Assembly (NCBI GenBank): GCA_030147525.1
Contig: JASBVF010000034.1
Location: 1 to 64,000 of the forward strand
Length of the DNA: 64,000 nucleotides
Reading direction: 5' to 3'
Source: Bacteroidota bacterium
GTDB taxonomy: Bacteria > Bacteroidota > Bacteroidia > Chitinophagales > Saprospiraceae
A program made the position numbers and the translations under genes. Shown here one piece after another: positions 55,270 to 63,639 of this stretch (positions are counted from its first letter, which is position 1; every line of letters starts with the position of its first letter). The notes under the pieces were generated by a model that was not told the origin of the DNA, searched no databases, and saw nothing but the letters and a program-made list of their open reading frames with translations.

Positions 55270-55791
55270 ATGGAACCATTCATTGGAGAGATCAAACTTT
55301 TCGCCGGCAACTTTGCCCCTCGAGGATGGGCTTTTTGCGATGGGCAATTGATGCCCATTGCTCAATGGCAGGCGCTGTTTTCCATCCTTGGAACACAATT
55401 TGGCGGCGACGGCCGCACCACCTTTGCCCTTCCAGACCTGAGAGGCCGGGTCGCTGTTCACCCTGGTACAGGCCCCGGGCTGCATTCCTACAGAGCAGGA
55501 GATAAGGGTGGAGCGGAGCAGGTTGGGCTTACCGTCAATCAAATTCCCGCCCATTCTCATTCCCTCAATGCCAACACCAATACCGGTGACCACCCTGACC
55601 CCGCCGGTGCTGCCCTGGCTGATACAAAAGGCCGGGATAGAGATTACCTGAAATCCGGCGATGTGAATACATCCATGTCTGCACAATCGATCGGGAGTTC
55701 AGGTGGTGGACAGCCGCACGAAAACCGGCAACCTTACCTGGCAGTTCACTATATCATTGCTTTACAGGGGGTGTTTCCATCAAGGAGTTGA
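55270..55791 (+). CDS. Tail-collar (MdpB-like) domain protein
   Basis: A 173-residue protein of the phage tail-collar/microcystin-dependent-protein (MdpB) type. The signatures APRGWAFCDGQLMP at the start, QFGGDGRTTFALPDLRGR and the AVHYIIALQGVFPSR end are present. In other bacteria such genes often come in groups of three; here it is single. Neighbours include no phage structural gene, so it is not a prophage remnant by context. Its stop is 6 bases from the recG stop on the other strand. Confidence 0.9.
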   Translation: MEPFIGEIKLFAGNFAPRGWAFCDGQLMPIAQWQALFSILGTQFGGDGRTTFALPDLRGRVAVHPGTGPGLHSYRAGDKGGAEQVGLTVNQIPAHSHSLNANTNTGDHPDPAGAALADTKGRDRDYLKSGDVNTSMSAQSIGSSGGGQPHENRQPYLAVHYIIALQGVFPSRS

Positions 55792-55797
55792 GAAAAG

Positions 55798-57906
55798 TCA
55801 ACTAATCCTCCCCCAATCCCTCGTCCGTCCCCGCTCCTTTGCCAGGTGCTCCCGCATCGGCACGTTTAGCGGGTGCTGTAGTTCCGGGTCTTTGTCCAGA
55901 ATGCGTTGGGCGAGCGACCGGGCCGTTTGCAGGATTTTACCATCCCGCCCCAGATCGGCAATGTGGAGGTTGAGCAGGCCACTCTGCTGGGTACCTTCGA
56001 TGTTGCCAGGACCTCGCAGGCGAAGGTCTGCTTCAGCGATTTCAAAACCATCATTGGTGCGCACCATCGTCTGGATGCGTTCACGGGCGTCGGCGCTCAG
56101 TTTAAAGTCAGTCATCAGGATGCAGTAGCTCTGTTCGGCGCCACGGCCGACACGGCCTCGTAGCTGGTGAAGTTGGGAGAGACCGAAGCGGTCGGTGTTT
56201 TCAATCACCATCACGCTGGCGTTGGGCACGTTAACGCCTACCTCGATCACCGTCGTGGCGATCATGATCTGTGTTTCGCCTTTCACGAACCGCTGCATTT
56301 CAAAATCCTTGTCGGCGGGTTTCATCTTGCCATGCACGATGCTGATTTGATACTGTGGCGGGGGAAACTCCCGGCTCAGCGCCTCGTAGCCCTCCATCAG
56401 GTTTTTCAAATCCAGTTTTTCGCTCTCCTCAATCAGCGGATACACGACGTAAATCTGCCGCCCTTTTGCAATTTCTTCCTTCATAAAACCGAACACCCGG
56501 AGCCGGTGGTTTTCCGTGCGATGTACCGTCGTGATCGGCTTGCGGCCCGGCGGCAGTTCGTCGATGGCCGACACGTCGAGATCGCCGTAGAGCGTCATGG
56601 CCAGGGTGCGGGGGATAGGCGTGGCGGTCATCACGAGCACGTGTGGCGGCAGGGGTTTGCTTTTTTTCCAAAGGGAAGCCCGCTGCGCTACGCCGAAACG
56701 GTGCTGCTCGTCCGTGATAGCGAGGCCGAGGTTTTTAAAAACAACCCAATCCTCGATGAGCGCATGCGTGCCGATTAGGATGTGGATGTCGCCGGCTTCG
56801 AGTGCTTCAAGGATGGCTTTTCGTTTTTTGCCTTTCACCGATCCTGAGAGAAACTCCACCCGCACACCGAGGTCGCCGACCAGTTCGCTGATGCCGGCGA
56901 AATGCTGCTGCGCCAGGATTTCCGTGGGGGCCATCAGGCAGGTTTGGAAACCGTTGTCGAGAGCAATGAGCATACAGAGTAGGGCCACGACCGTTTTACC
57001 GCTGCCCACATCGCCCTGCACGAGGCGGTTCATTTGAACCCCGGCGCCGAGGTCGGTCCTGATTCCCTTGATAACCCGCTTTTGTGCGCCAGTGAGTTCG
57101 AAGGGCAGTTTTTCTTTGTAAAATTGATGAAAAAGGTCTCCGACTTTGGAAAAGACATACCCACGGGTGCCAGCTTTGCGGCGGTGTTTGCTTTGCAACA
57201 GGCGGAGTTGCAGGAAAAAAAGCTCTTCGAATTTCAGCCGCCGGGTGGCGGCGTCGAGTTCCTGTTGGTTTTTGGGGAAATGAATCCAGCGAAGGGCCTG
57301 GTAGCGGGCGGGTAGTTTCAGTTTTTGGAGCATATAGTCCGGCAGGTTTTCCGGCAGGTCGGCGGGAGAAATTTTTTCAAAAAGCGCCTCCATGAGCCGC
57401 CGGCGCCCCTTGGCGTCGAGGCCCTTCGTGTTGAGCTTGTCCGTGCTGGAATACACCGGGGCGAAGGTCAGTTCAGCCTGCTGGTTGCCCTCGTTCACCT
57501 CTTCCAACTCGGGGTGGGGGATGTTTAAAAAGTTATTGAAGGCGTTGACCCTGCCAAACACCACGTAGGGCGCTCCAACTTTCAGGTTTTGCTCGAGCCA
57601 GTAGATGCCCCGGAACCAGACAAGCTCGATCACACCTGTTTCATCCCGAAAGCGCCCTATCAGCCGTCGCTTACCGCCTTCTCCGAGAACATCAATTTTT
57701 CGTAAAATCCCTTTGAGTTGAACTTCGCCGCTTTCTTCACTTAGCTCATTGATTTTGTGAAACTTGGTTTTATCTACGTAGCGGTAAGGGTAAGCGTTGA
57801 GCAGGTCGCCGAAGGTGAAAATACCCAGCTCCTTTTGCAGCATGCCGGCTTTGACGGTGCCGACGCCTTTGAGGTATTCGATGGAGGTGTCGAGAGTGGT
57901 TGGCAT
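55798..57906 (-). CDS. recG: ATP-dependent DNA helicase RecG
   Basis: A 702-residue helicase that regresses stalled forks and branch-migrates Holliday junctions. It has the N-terminal wedge OB domain, Walker A GDVGSGKT, the DEQH box ITDEQHRFG and the motif TATPIPRTLAMT, plus the conserved C-terminal TRG-like segment. The ATG at 57906 begins the family start (MPTTLDTSIEYLKGVG). It shares a short convergent end with the tail-collar gene without a visible terminator. Confidence 0.96.
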   Translation of the reverse strand: MPTTLDTSIEYLKGVGTVKAGMLQKELGIFTFGDLLNAYPYRYVDKTKFHKINELSEESGEVQLKGILRKIDVLGEGGKRRLIGRFRDETGVIELVWFRGIYWLEQNLKVGAPYVVFGRVNAFNNFLNIPHPELEEVNEGNQQAELTFAPVYSSTDKLNTKGLDAKGRRRLMEALFEKISPADLPENLPDYMLQKLKLPARYQALRWIHFPKNQQELDAATRRLKFEELFFLQLRLLQSKHRRKAGTRGYVFSKVGDLFHQFYKEKLPFELTGAQKRVIKGIRTDLGAGVQMNRLVQGDVGSGKTVVALLCMLIALDNGFQTCLMAPTEILAQQHFAGISELVGDLGVRVEFLSGSVKGKKRKAILEALEAGDIHILIGTHALIEDWVVFKNLGLAITDEQHRFGVAQRASLWKKSKPLPPHVLVMTATPIPRTLAMTLYGDLDVSAIDELPPGRKPITTVHRTENHRLRVFGFMKEEIAKGRQIYVVYPLIEESEKLDLKNLMEGYEALSREFPPPQYQISIVHGKMKPADKDFEMQRFVKGETQIMIATTVIEVGVNVPNASVMVIENTDRFGLSQLHQLRGRVGRGAEQSYCILMTDFKLSADARERIQTMVRTNDGFEIAEADLRLRGPGNIEGTQQSGLLNLHIADLGRDGKILQTARSLAQRILDKDPELQHPLNVPMREHLAKERGRTRDWGRIS

Positions 57907-57964
57907 TTTTTGGATGTGTTGCCGTTCTGATGTGCGAGGGCAAAACTAAAAAAAAGTGGCAAGG

Positions 57965-58390
57965 CTAATCAATTACCTCGTGCATATCGAGATAAACGAT
58001 CTGATTTTCAACTAAGTGCCAGTTCAAGTCGTACAATTCCTGCGGGTAAGACCGGCCATTGGTTTTGCGCATGCCCTCTAATTTCTCCCAGTTTTTCACC
58101 AACATTTTAACGTCGAAACAAAGGCTGTCATTCCTGAAATTGACCAGCATACCCGTGGAATCTTTCTCGTCGATAAATGTCTTGAAAAAGTATCGGAAAT
58201 CTGCCGGGCGTTTGTTTTTCAAAATTTCAATTACCTGGTTTTGGTATGCGGCTGAAAGAGGTTCCTGCATTTGAATGGATTGGTGGGTGCAATCGGGCGC
58301 CGGGCTGAAGTAATGCTTGGGGAGGTCATGGCAACCGAGAGCTGTGAGGATAAGAAGAAACACTACTGAAACCTTTAGGAGTGTCATCAT
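57965..58390 (-). CDS. Small lipoprotein of unknown function
   Basis: 141 residues with a lipobox at about residue 20 (LTALGC). The mature part is mixed, with a helix (AAYQNQVIEILKNKRP) and a beta-rich end. No family was recognised. It lies 8 bases after the glycosyltransferase, so they likely share a transcript. Confidence 0.72.
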   Translation of the reverse strand: MMTLLKVSVVFLLILTALGCHDLPKHYFSPAPDCTHQSIQMQEPLSAAYQNQVIEILKNKRPADFRYFFKTFIDEKDSTGMLVNFRNDSLCFDVKMLVKNWEKLEGMRKTNGRSYPQELYDLNWHLVENQIVYLDMHEVID

Positions 58391-58398
58391 TTGCAGTT

Positions 58399-59466
58399 TT
58401 AAAGTGTGAGCAAAAAACTTGTAATGGCCTTGTTTAAAAGCGTTTCATCAGAAAAATTATTGGCTAAACCCTTGTATTGATCTGCTACTGTCAACGCTTG
58501 TTCAAGATTAATCTTGTCTTGAATTTGAGCATTGAAAATCCCTTTTTTATAAAATTTCTTCGCCAGATACTCCTGCTCTGTCTGCCCCGGCGTGGGGATG
58601 AGCAAGGCAGATTTTCCCAGTTTGGCCAGGTCCATGATGGTGCTGTAGCCGGAGCGTCCAATGAAAATTTCACTTGACAGAATCGCTTCGTTCAACTCCT
58701 CTGAGGCGAGGAACGACACGACTTCCACATTTTTTTTAATGAAAAAACGTTCCCTTCGCTCCGTTTTACCTTGCACAACGAGAAACCGGTACGGCAATTC
58801 GGCAGCCTGTTCGAGAATCGCCTTTTCAAGGAAAGTGCGCTGCGGCTCCGGGCCGGAGAGCACTGCGATGGCATCGTATTTTTTTTGCGTTTCAAAAAAT
58901 TTCATCCTCGAAAGCGCCCCCACGTAGCGGATTTTTTTTTGAAAAATACCGTGCGATAATTTTCCTGAAAGATTGGGTTCGTCTGCAACGTCCGGCACCC
59001 AGCACGCCGTAAATTTTTGGATAAAACGATGGTTGAAAAAATTAACGCACCGGCTGAGAGTAGGGTAGGGGGTTTGGATATTGATCTGATGTGTCAAAAA
59101 AACGCTCGGAATTTTGTTACTGAAACAGCCGAAGCGATTGTCGGAAATGATGCCGTTGAGTTGATACCTGTCAATAACTTTTTGGGTAAAACGGTGTTCG
59201 AGGTAGATCGCTTTAAGAATTTTGGGAAACTGAAGAGCCACATTTTGGACCATTTTGCCGGTTCGGTAGGTGATGTCGTAGCCGGGCATTTCAAGGGCAG
59301 GTAATTCGGGAAATTCGTTTTTCAACAAGTTAAGCGCCCGTCCATCGGCGGCAAGGAACACGTTGGCGCCCTGTTTTTGCAGTTCCCGAATGATCGGGAT
59401 GCATCGGGTTGCATGGCCCAGGCCCCAGTTCAGCGGGGCGATGAGGATTCGCTTGGCTTGGCTCAA
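58399..59466 (-). CDS. Glycosyltransferase (GT28/MurG-like fold)
   Basis: A 355-residue soluble or peripheral glycosyltransferase. The N-terminal APLNWGLGHATRCIPI loop is a nucleotide-sugar-family start, and the C-terminal GRSGYSTIMDLAKLGK...IPTPGQTEQEYLAKKF is the donor-binding part seen in MurG/UGT-like enzymes. Acceptor and donor sugar are unknown. The lipoprotein at 57965 follows in the same operon; on the other side a 31-residue lipoprotein gene is divergent. Confidence 0.88.
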   Translation of the reverse strand: MSQAKRILIAPLNWGLGHATRCIPIIRELQKQGANVFLAADGRALNLLKNEFPELPALEMPGYDITYRTGKMVQNVALQFPKILKAIYLEHRFTQKVIDRYQLNGIISDNRFGCFSNKIPSVFLTHQINIQTPYPTLSRCVNFFNHRFIQKFTACWVPDVADEPNLSGKLSHGIFQKKIRYVGALSRMKFFETQKKYDAIAVLSGPEPQRTFLEKAILEQAAELPYRFLVVQGKTERRERFFIKKNVEVVSFLASEELNEAILSSEIFIGRSGYSTIMDLAKLGKSALLIPTPGQTEQEYLAKKFYKKGIFNAQIQDKINLEQALTVADQYKGLANNFSDETLLNKAITSFLLTL

Positions 59467-59505
59467 AATGATTTTGATTTGTAATTTGCGCCAAATTAGT
59501 CAGTT

Positions 59506-59601
59506 ATGAAGAACTCAAGTTCCAGGTTGCTCTTTTTTCTAATCCTTTGCTTTGCAATTTTTATGCTTGGCTGCCGTGCGAGTGATTGTGGCTGTCCGTA
59601 G
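59506..59601 (+). CDS. 31-residue cysteine-rich lipoprotein
   Basis: An ORF too short for usual cutoffs. It reads as a full signal peptide with a lipobox FMLGC (Cys23) and an 8-residue mature tail RASDCGCP with two further cysteines. A TAATTTGCG promoter-like box lies ~20 bases upstream and a strong terminator ~20 bases downstream, which supports a real, separately transcribed gene. No function can be assigned. Confidence 0.65.
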   Translation: MKNSSSRLLFFLILCFAIFMLGCRASDCGCP

Positions 59602-59619
59602 TTGGCGGGCTGGGGCAAG

Positions 59620-59660
59620 AAAAAAGCGATACCACCGGGAAGTGTTGGTATCGCTTTTTT
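59620..59660. terminator. Bidirectional intrinsic terminator
   Basis: Stem AAAAAGCGATACCA (59621-59634) with TGGTATCGCTTTTT (59646-59659). T-runs flank it on both strands. It can end the 31-residue lipoprotein transcript from the left and the RNase G transcript from the right. Confidence 0.92.
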
Positions 59661-59679
59661 GCATAGAGTCAGGGTTCAA

Positions 59680-61230
59680 TTAATTCAACCTGATCTCATC
59701 ATCTGCATCATTGAAAAACTTGTATTCCGAAAGATGGTAACTGTTGACGGGTTTGATGCGAATCCATTTGTAATACTTGGCGTACCATTTCATTTGAATA
59801 CTGGGCAGTCCTTTTTTCAGGTAGGCCTCGACGAAAGGATGAGTTTTCAGGGTAACCTTTCCCTTAATGCCTGACTGCATGATGAAGCTCAAATCCCGTT
59901 CAATATCGTCGGTGACAAGTACCGTCGGGTTGATTTTGCCAGTGCCGTTACAGGCAGGGCATACTTCGGCGGTATTGATTTTTACCTCTGGACGCACCCG
60001 CTGCCGGGTAATTTGCATCAAACCAAACTTGCTGAGCGGGAGGATGGTGTGCTGCGCCCGGTCCTTTTTCATCGCATCCCTCATTGCTTTGAAGAGCACT
60101 TTTTTGTGCTCGTTGTTTCGCATGTCAATGAAGTCGATGATAATGAGGCCGCCAATATCCCTCAATCGCATTTGTCTCGCTACTTCTTCGGCAGCTTCCA
60201 TGTTGACATTGAGCACGGCCTGCTCCTGATTTTGGCTGCTCATTTTATGCCCACTATTCACGTCTACAACGTGCATTGCTTCCGTGGACTCGATGACGAC
60301 GTAAGCGCCGCTGGGCATGGTTGCCGTTTTACCGAAGGAAGATTTGATCTGACGTGAAACGCCGTGCGTTTCAAAGATGGGCTTGCTTTTCGTGTGCAGA
60401 GAAACGATGTCAAGCTTGTCCGGAGCAATATTGCCGAGGAACTGGCGGATATTTTGGTGCAATTGTTTGTCGTTGACGACGATCCGGTTGAAGGAGTCGT
60501 TCAAAATATCCCGGAGGATGCTGCTGGTTTTATCCAGTTCACTGAGCAGCTTAGCCGGTGGGCGGGCGTTTTTCAGTTGTTTGAAAATTTCCTCCCACTT
60601 GCTCACCATCATTGCCAGTTCCTCGTGCAGGTCCTGTACTTTTTTGCCTTCGGCAGCTGTACGAACGATGACGCCGAAATTTTTTGGCTTGATGCTTTCA
60701 ATGAGCATCTTCAGGCGCTTGCGTTCGTCGGCATTGGCGATTTTCTTCGAAACGGCGATGACGTCAGAGAACGGGGTAAGGACGAGGAAGCGTCCGGGAA
60801 TGGTCAGTTCGCAGCTTAGTCTTGGGCCTTTTGTTGAAATAGGTTCTTTCAGAATCTGAACCAGAATGGGTTGACGGCGGCTAAGCACCTGGTCAATTTT
60901 ACCGGTTTTAATGATCTCCGGTTCGATTTTAAAGCCATCCAGTGTAGCTGTCGTAATGCTGCCGGAAATTGCACTATTCGTGTATTTGATGAGCGACTTG
61001 AGTTTTGGCCCAAGATCGGTGTAGTGCAGGAATGCTTCCTTTTTGTGGCCGATGTCCACAAATGCGGCATTCAAGCCGGGCATTGTCTTGATGATCCTGC
61101 CGAGGAAGATGTCTCCGACGAGGAAGTTATTGTTCGTTTTTTGGTGGTGCAACTCTACGAGCTTACCTTCTTCCAGAAGTGCGATTTCGACTTCGGTAGG
61201 CGCAGAATTGATGATTAATTCCTTTTCCAC
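59680..61230 (-). CDS. rng: Ribonuclease E/G family protein
   Basis: A 516-residue 5'-end-sensing endoribonuclease of the RNase E/G family. The S1 domain is near the start (VGDIFLGRIIKTMPGLNAAFVDIGHKKEA), a central catalytic part has VVDVNSGHK and the metal aspartates in IIIDFIDM, and the zinc-link CPACNGTGK is near residue 425. Start: GTG at 61230 (MEKELIIN-type) is preferred over another GTG at 61260. It lies after the AURKAIP1/COX24 and TPR genes on the minus strand, as in many Bacteroidota. Confidence 0.93.
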   Translation of the reverse strand: MEKELIINSAPTEVEIALLEEGKLVELHHQKTNNNFLVGDIFLGRIIKTMPGLNAAFVDIGHKKEAFLHYTDLGPKLKSLIKYTNSAISGSITTATLDGFKIEPEIIKTGKIDQVLSRRQPILVQILKEPISTKGPRLSCELTIPGRFLVLTPFSDVIAVSKKIANADERKRLKMLIESIKPKNFGVIVRTAAEGKKVQDLHEELAMMVSKWEEIFKQLKNARPPAKLLSELDKTSSILRDILNDSFNRIVVNDKQLHQNIRQFLGNIAPDKLDIVSLHTKSKPIFETHGVSRQIKSSFGKTATMPSGAYVVIESTEAMHVVDVNSGHKMSSQNQEQAVLNVNMEAAEEVARQMRLRDIGGLIIIDFIDMRNNEHKKVLFKAMRDAMKKDRAQHTILPLSKFGLMQITRQRVRPEVKINTAEVCPACNGTGKINPTVLVTDDIERDLSFIMQSGIKGKVTLKTHPFVEAYLKKGLPSIQMKWYAKYYKWIRIKPVNSYHLSEYKFFNDADDEIRLN

Positions 61231-61260
61231 GATGTTATTTTTTAAACACCAAACGGTCAC

Positions 61261-61283
61261 TTCGCAGAATCAAGATTTGCGAA
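61261..61283. promoter_or_regulatory. Palindrome upstream of the RNase G gene
   Basis: TTCGCAGAATC and its near-complement GATTTGCGAA form an imperfect 23-base palindrome, 30 bases before the GTG start. RNase E in E. coli controls itself through 5'-UTR hairpins; an analogous role here is speculative. Confidence 0.35.
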
Positions 61284-61801
61284 GCAAGCTACTACCGGGT
61301 GCTTGATGTGGCCAGGAAGATATAAAAGCAGAGGTCGAAGGAAAGGGGAGCAATTACAAAGAAATGGTCCGGCCTGGCAATTAGAAATGAAAAATAAAAT
61401 CCGGAGGGAATGATATCGAGATGTTGGAAATGATCGAACCGGGATTTGTCCCTTTAATTCGATGGATACCCATCCTTGATTTTAATTTTTTCAATGACAA
61501 TAACTGCTAAGGTCAAAAACATTTTTGTAGTAAGTTGGGGCTTCAGGTACATTGGGCTGCATTGACGATGAGGTGATGAGAAAGTGAAAGAACTTAATCC
61601 TTCGTAAAAACTACTTTCAAGAAAAACGCTCAATGCTGTGTGTAAAATCCCGTTCCTGAATGTTGGCAAATAAGGGCTTTCAGGTTTGAAGCCATTTTAT
61701 GCCGGGACGATTTTTGAATGCTCCGTCGCCTTTTGTCGCTTTTTTACAGGGTTGATCAAATCTGGCCTGTAAAACATCCGGTAATGATAAAACTACATAA
61801 A

Positions 61802-61848
61802 CGCTAATTGACAGACATCCCCACAAGAGGACATTCTGTCAATTAGCG
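61802..61848 (-). terminator. Long hairpin after the AURKAIP1/COX24 peptide gene
   Basis: A perfect 14-base-pair stem CGCTAATTGACAGA/TCTGTCAATTAGCG (61802-61815 with 61835-61848), followed on the minus strand by TTTATGTAGTTTT. The T-tract is imperfect, so attenuation or RNA stability is also possible. Confidence 0.6.
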
Positions 61849-61867
61849 CTGTTCGTCAAATCTAAAC

Positions 61868-61963
61868 CTATCGGTTCTTCTTCTTATGACGATTCTTACG
61901 CAGTCTTTTTTTGCGTTTGTGTGTTGCAATTTTGTGACGCTTACGCTTTTTTCCACAAGGCAT
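61868..61963 (-). CDS. 31-residue basic ribosome-associated peptide (AURKAIP1/COX24 type)
   Basis: An ORF below common length cutoffs, reading MPCGKKRKRHKIATHKRKKR... and then RLRKNRHKKKNR. The pattern KRKRHKIATHKRKKR matches the AURKAIP1/COX24 domain of small Bacteroidota proteins related to mitochondrial mS38, which bind the small ribosomal subunit. The order AURKAIP1-like, TPR, HU and Rne/Rng is a recurring Bacteroidota arrangement in my recollection. The gene is monocistronic or co-transcribed with the TPR gene 98 bases upstream. Confidence 0.82.
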   Translation of the reverse strand: MPCGKKRKRHKIATHKRKKRLRKNRHKKKNR

Positions 61964-62061
61964 ATCTTTATCTTCTTTATAGTTATTAAAAAATAACGGT
62001 CATCGAGTTAGGTTCATGAGGCCGATTTCTTTAGCGCAATTCACTCCTCATGTTTTGTAAC

Positions 62062-62850
62062 TTAACGACCGGACAATTGATCGCATTTTTTTTGAAAGTC
62101 TTTCGCTTTGGTTTCGTTGCCGACACCTTCGTAGGCCTGTACTAAAAGGCAATTAGCAGTAGTATTGTTCGGTTCGGCAGCAATGGCCTGCTCCAATCTT
62201 TCAACTGCTTTGTCAAATTGGCCGGTTTTAATAGCCAACCTGCCAAGTTGAGTCAACACGATTGGGCTTCCCGGATTTTGCTTATTCAAATCCACCAACA
62301 TCAAAACCCCTTTCATGGGGTTATCCTTTGGAGGATTTTCTGCATACACCAACGCAAGGTTAACCTTGTGCTGCAGGTTCGCAGGATTGATAGAGGCTGC
62401 ATTTTCGAGAGCCTGAATAGCTCTTTCCGTGCAGAAGTTCCTCACTTTATCCGCTTGCTCTTTTTGGAGGCAAATAGAATAGGTAGTACCGGCAATAGAC
62501 CAGGCTTCTTCTCCTCCTTCCAGTTCAGCAACCTTTTCAGCAAAATATCCTGAAATGCCAGGTTTCTCCAAGCTGTACCACAAGCTTGAAAGTCGTTTGT
62601 AAAAATTCGCTTGAGAAGTGTCGGGTGCAGCTTCGAGCTCAGTTTCTAAAGCCAAAACCGAGGCAGACTCCTGTGGAGAAAGACTTTTCTTTGCATCCTT
62701 CAGCATCGAATTGATATCGGTGCTAACGGCTGCCAACACTCTTTGCTTTTCTACTTCTTTGTGTTTGCCAGGCTTTGTGTCAAAACCTAAGTACAGAATT
62801 AAGAACAACATCAACGCCGCTGAAACCACAAACCACTGAGCTTTGTTCAT
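62062..62850 (-). CDS. Tetratricopeptide-repeat protein
   Basis: 262 residues with an N-terminal membrane anchor (about residues 6-23) and TPR-like helices (LVLTQLGRLAIKTGQFDKAVERLEQAIAAEPNN is a full repeat, about residues 195-230). It likely acts as a scaffold on the inner membrane. The neighbours HU and the ribosomal peptide suggest growth-related expression. Partner proteins are unknown. Confidence 0.82.
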   Translation of the reverse strand: MNKAQWFVVSAALMLFLILYLGFDTKPGKHKEVEKQRVLAAVSTDINSMLKDAKKSLSPQESASVLALETELEAAPDTSQANFYKRLSSLWYSLEKPGISGYFAEKVAELEGGEEAWSIAGTTYSICLQKEQADKVRNFCTERAIQALENAASINPANLQHKVNLALVYAENPPKDNPMKGVLMLVDLNKQNPGSPIVLTQLGRLAIKTGQFDKAVERLEQAIAAEPNNTTANCLLVQAYEGVGNETKAKDFQKKCDQLSGR

Positions 62851-62892
62851 GATGCTTCATTTTCATTTGACACAAAGAGATGAACCTTGAAA

Positions 62893-63204
62893 TTAATCAT
62901 CCGATTCGTCATCAGGCAAATGGTCCACATTTTCTTTTACCTGTTCAAGGAAAACTTTAGCAGGTTTGAAGGCCGGGATGAAATGTTCTGGAATTTCAAT
63001 TGACACATTTCTCTTGATGTGCCGCCCAACTTTCTTCTTTCTTTTTTTGATAATAAAACTACCGAATCCCCGAATGTAAACATTCTCCCCGGTCGCCAGA
63101 GAGCCCTTCACGGATTTGAAAAACTCTTCGAGTGTGACGAGTACGTCCACCTTTGGCACTCCGGTCTTTTCGGAAATCGCTGTTACTAAGTCAGCTTTTC
63201 TCAT
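62893..63204 (-). CDS. HU-family DNA-binding protein
   Basis: A 103-residue histone-like protein. It has the KADLVTAISEKTG start, the dimer helix region and the DNA-binding arm (GSFIIKKRKKKVGRHI). It is longer than HU (90 residues) by an acidic tail DDESDD. It wraps or bends DNA as a dimer. It lies 42 bases upstream of the TPR gene and is probably in one operon with it. Confidence 0.94.
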   Translation of the reverse strand: MRKADLVTAISEKTGVPKVDVLVTLEEFFKSVKGSLATGENVYIRGFGSFIIKKRKKKVGRHIKRNVSIEIPEHFIPAFKPAKVFLEQVKENVDHLPDDESDD

Positions 63205-63639
63205 CTTATTTAACTGGTTTAGAATGAGTTATGAAAAAATCTTCGGGTTGTTGAAAACGAGTCGCAAATTTCGGAATTTTTTCCTTTTGCGGAAACAAAA
63301 GGCAATTTAATTTCTTTAATTTTCTCACTAATTATCAAGGCTTTACGTCTTTTTTCTATGGCAAATTGATTGAGGAGGGGAACTTTCTGAGGGAACAGCC
63401 ATTTTTTTTGGGTGTTTTTCGCGTGTTTTCTATCAAATACAAAATCATGCCGCAGGCAATTGCTGATTTTGAGCCGATACTTTTTTCCTTTTCCTGGCTG
63501 CTAAACTGCGTGAATTTTTGCTAACCTTTATAATTGGCTTTGAATTAACCCCGGTTGTCTATCTTTGCCAACTCCCCGATTGTCGTGTCAGAAAACGATA
63601 ATGCTTTCTCAAGCGATAAGGGTTTTTAAACTTTTTCTT
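63205..63639. other. Divergent intergenic region, HU / yicC
   Basis: 435 AT-rich bases with no gene seen. It ends with the yicC promoter: TTTG (63539-63542), 17 bases, TATCTTTG (63560-63567). On the minus strand a near-consensus GAAATTTG (about 63268-63275) could serve HU. Confidence 0.55.
63539..63567 (+). promoter_or_regulatory. yicC promoter
   Basis: TTTG (63539-63542), N17, TATCTTTG (63560-63567). This is the best two-element match to the Bacteroidota consensus in the window. Confidence 0.7.

Larger units (their letters stand above)
61231..61867. other. Intergenic region between RNase G and the ribosomal peptide gene
   Basis: About 640 bases. It holds the palindrome at 61261-61283 and the 14-base-pair hairpin at 61802-61848. 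Otherwise no ORF that I can support; a 71-codon frame at 61454-61669 has no family signal. Confidence 0.5.

Noticed and set aside
55270-55791. Prophage remnant
   Set aside because: Only the tail-collar domain is phage-like; there are no capsid, integrase or tail genes nearby.
61400-61470. tRNA-like GGTTCGATC on the minus strand
   Set aside because: No matching T-stem, acceptor stem or anticodon arm around it.
61454-61669. 71-residue frame on the minus strand
   Set aside because: No domain, no promoter box nearby, and no conserved feature.
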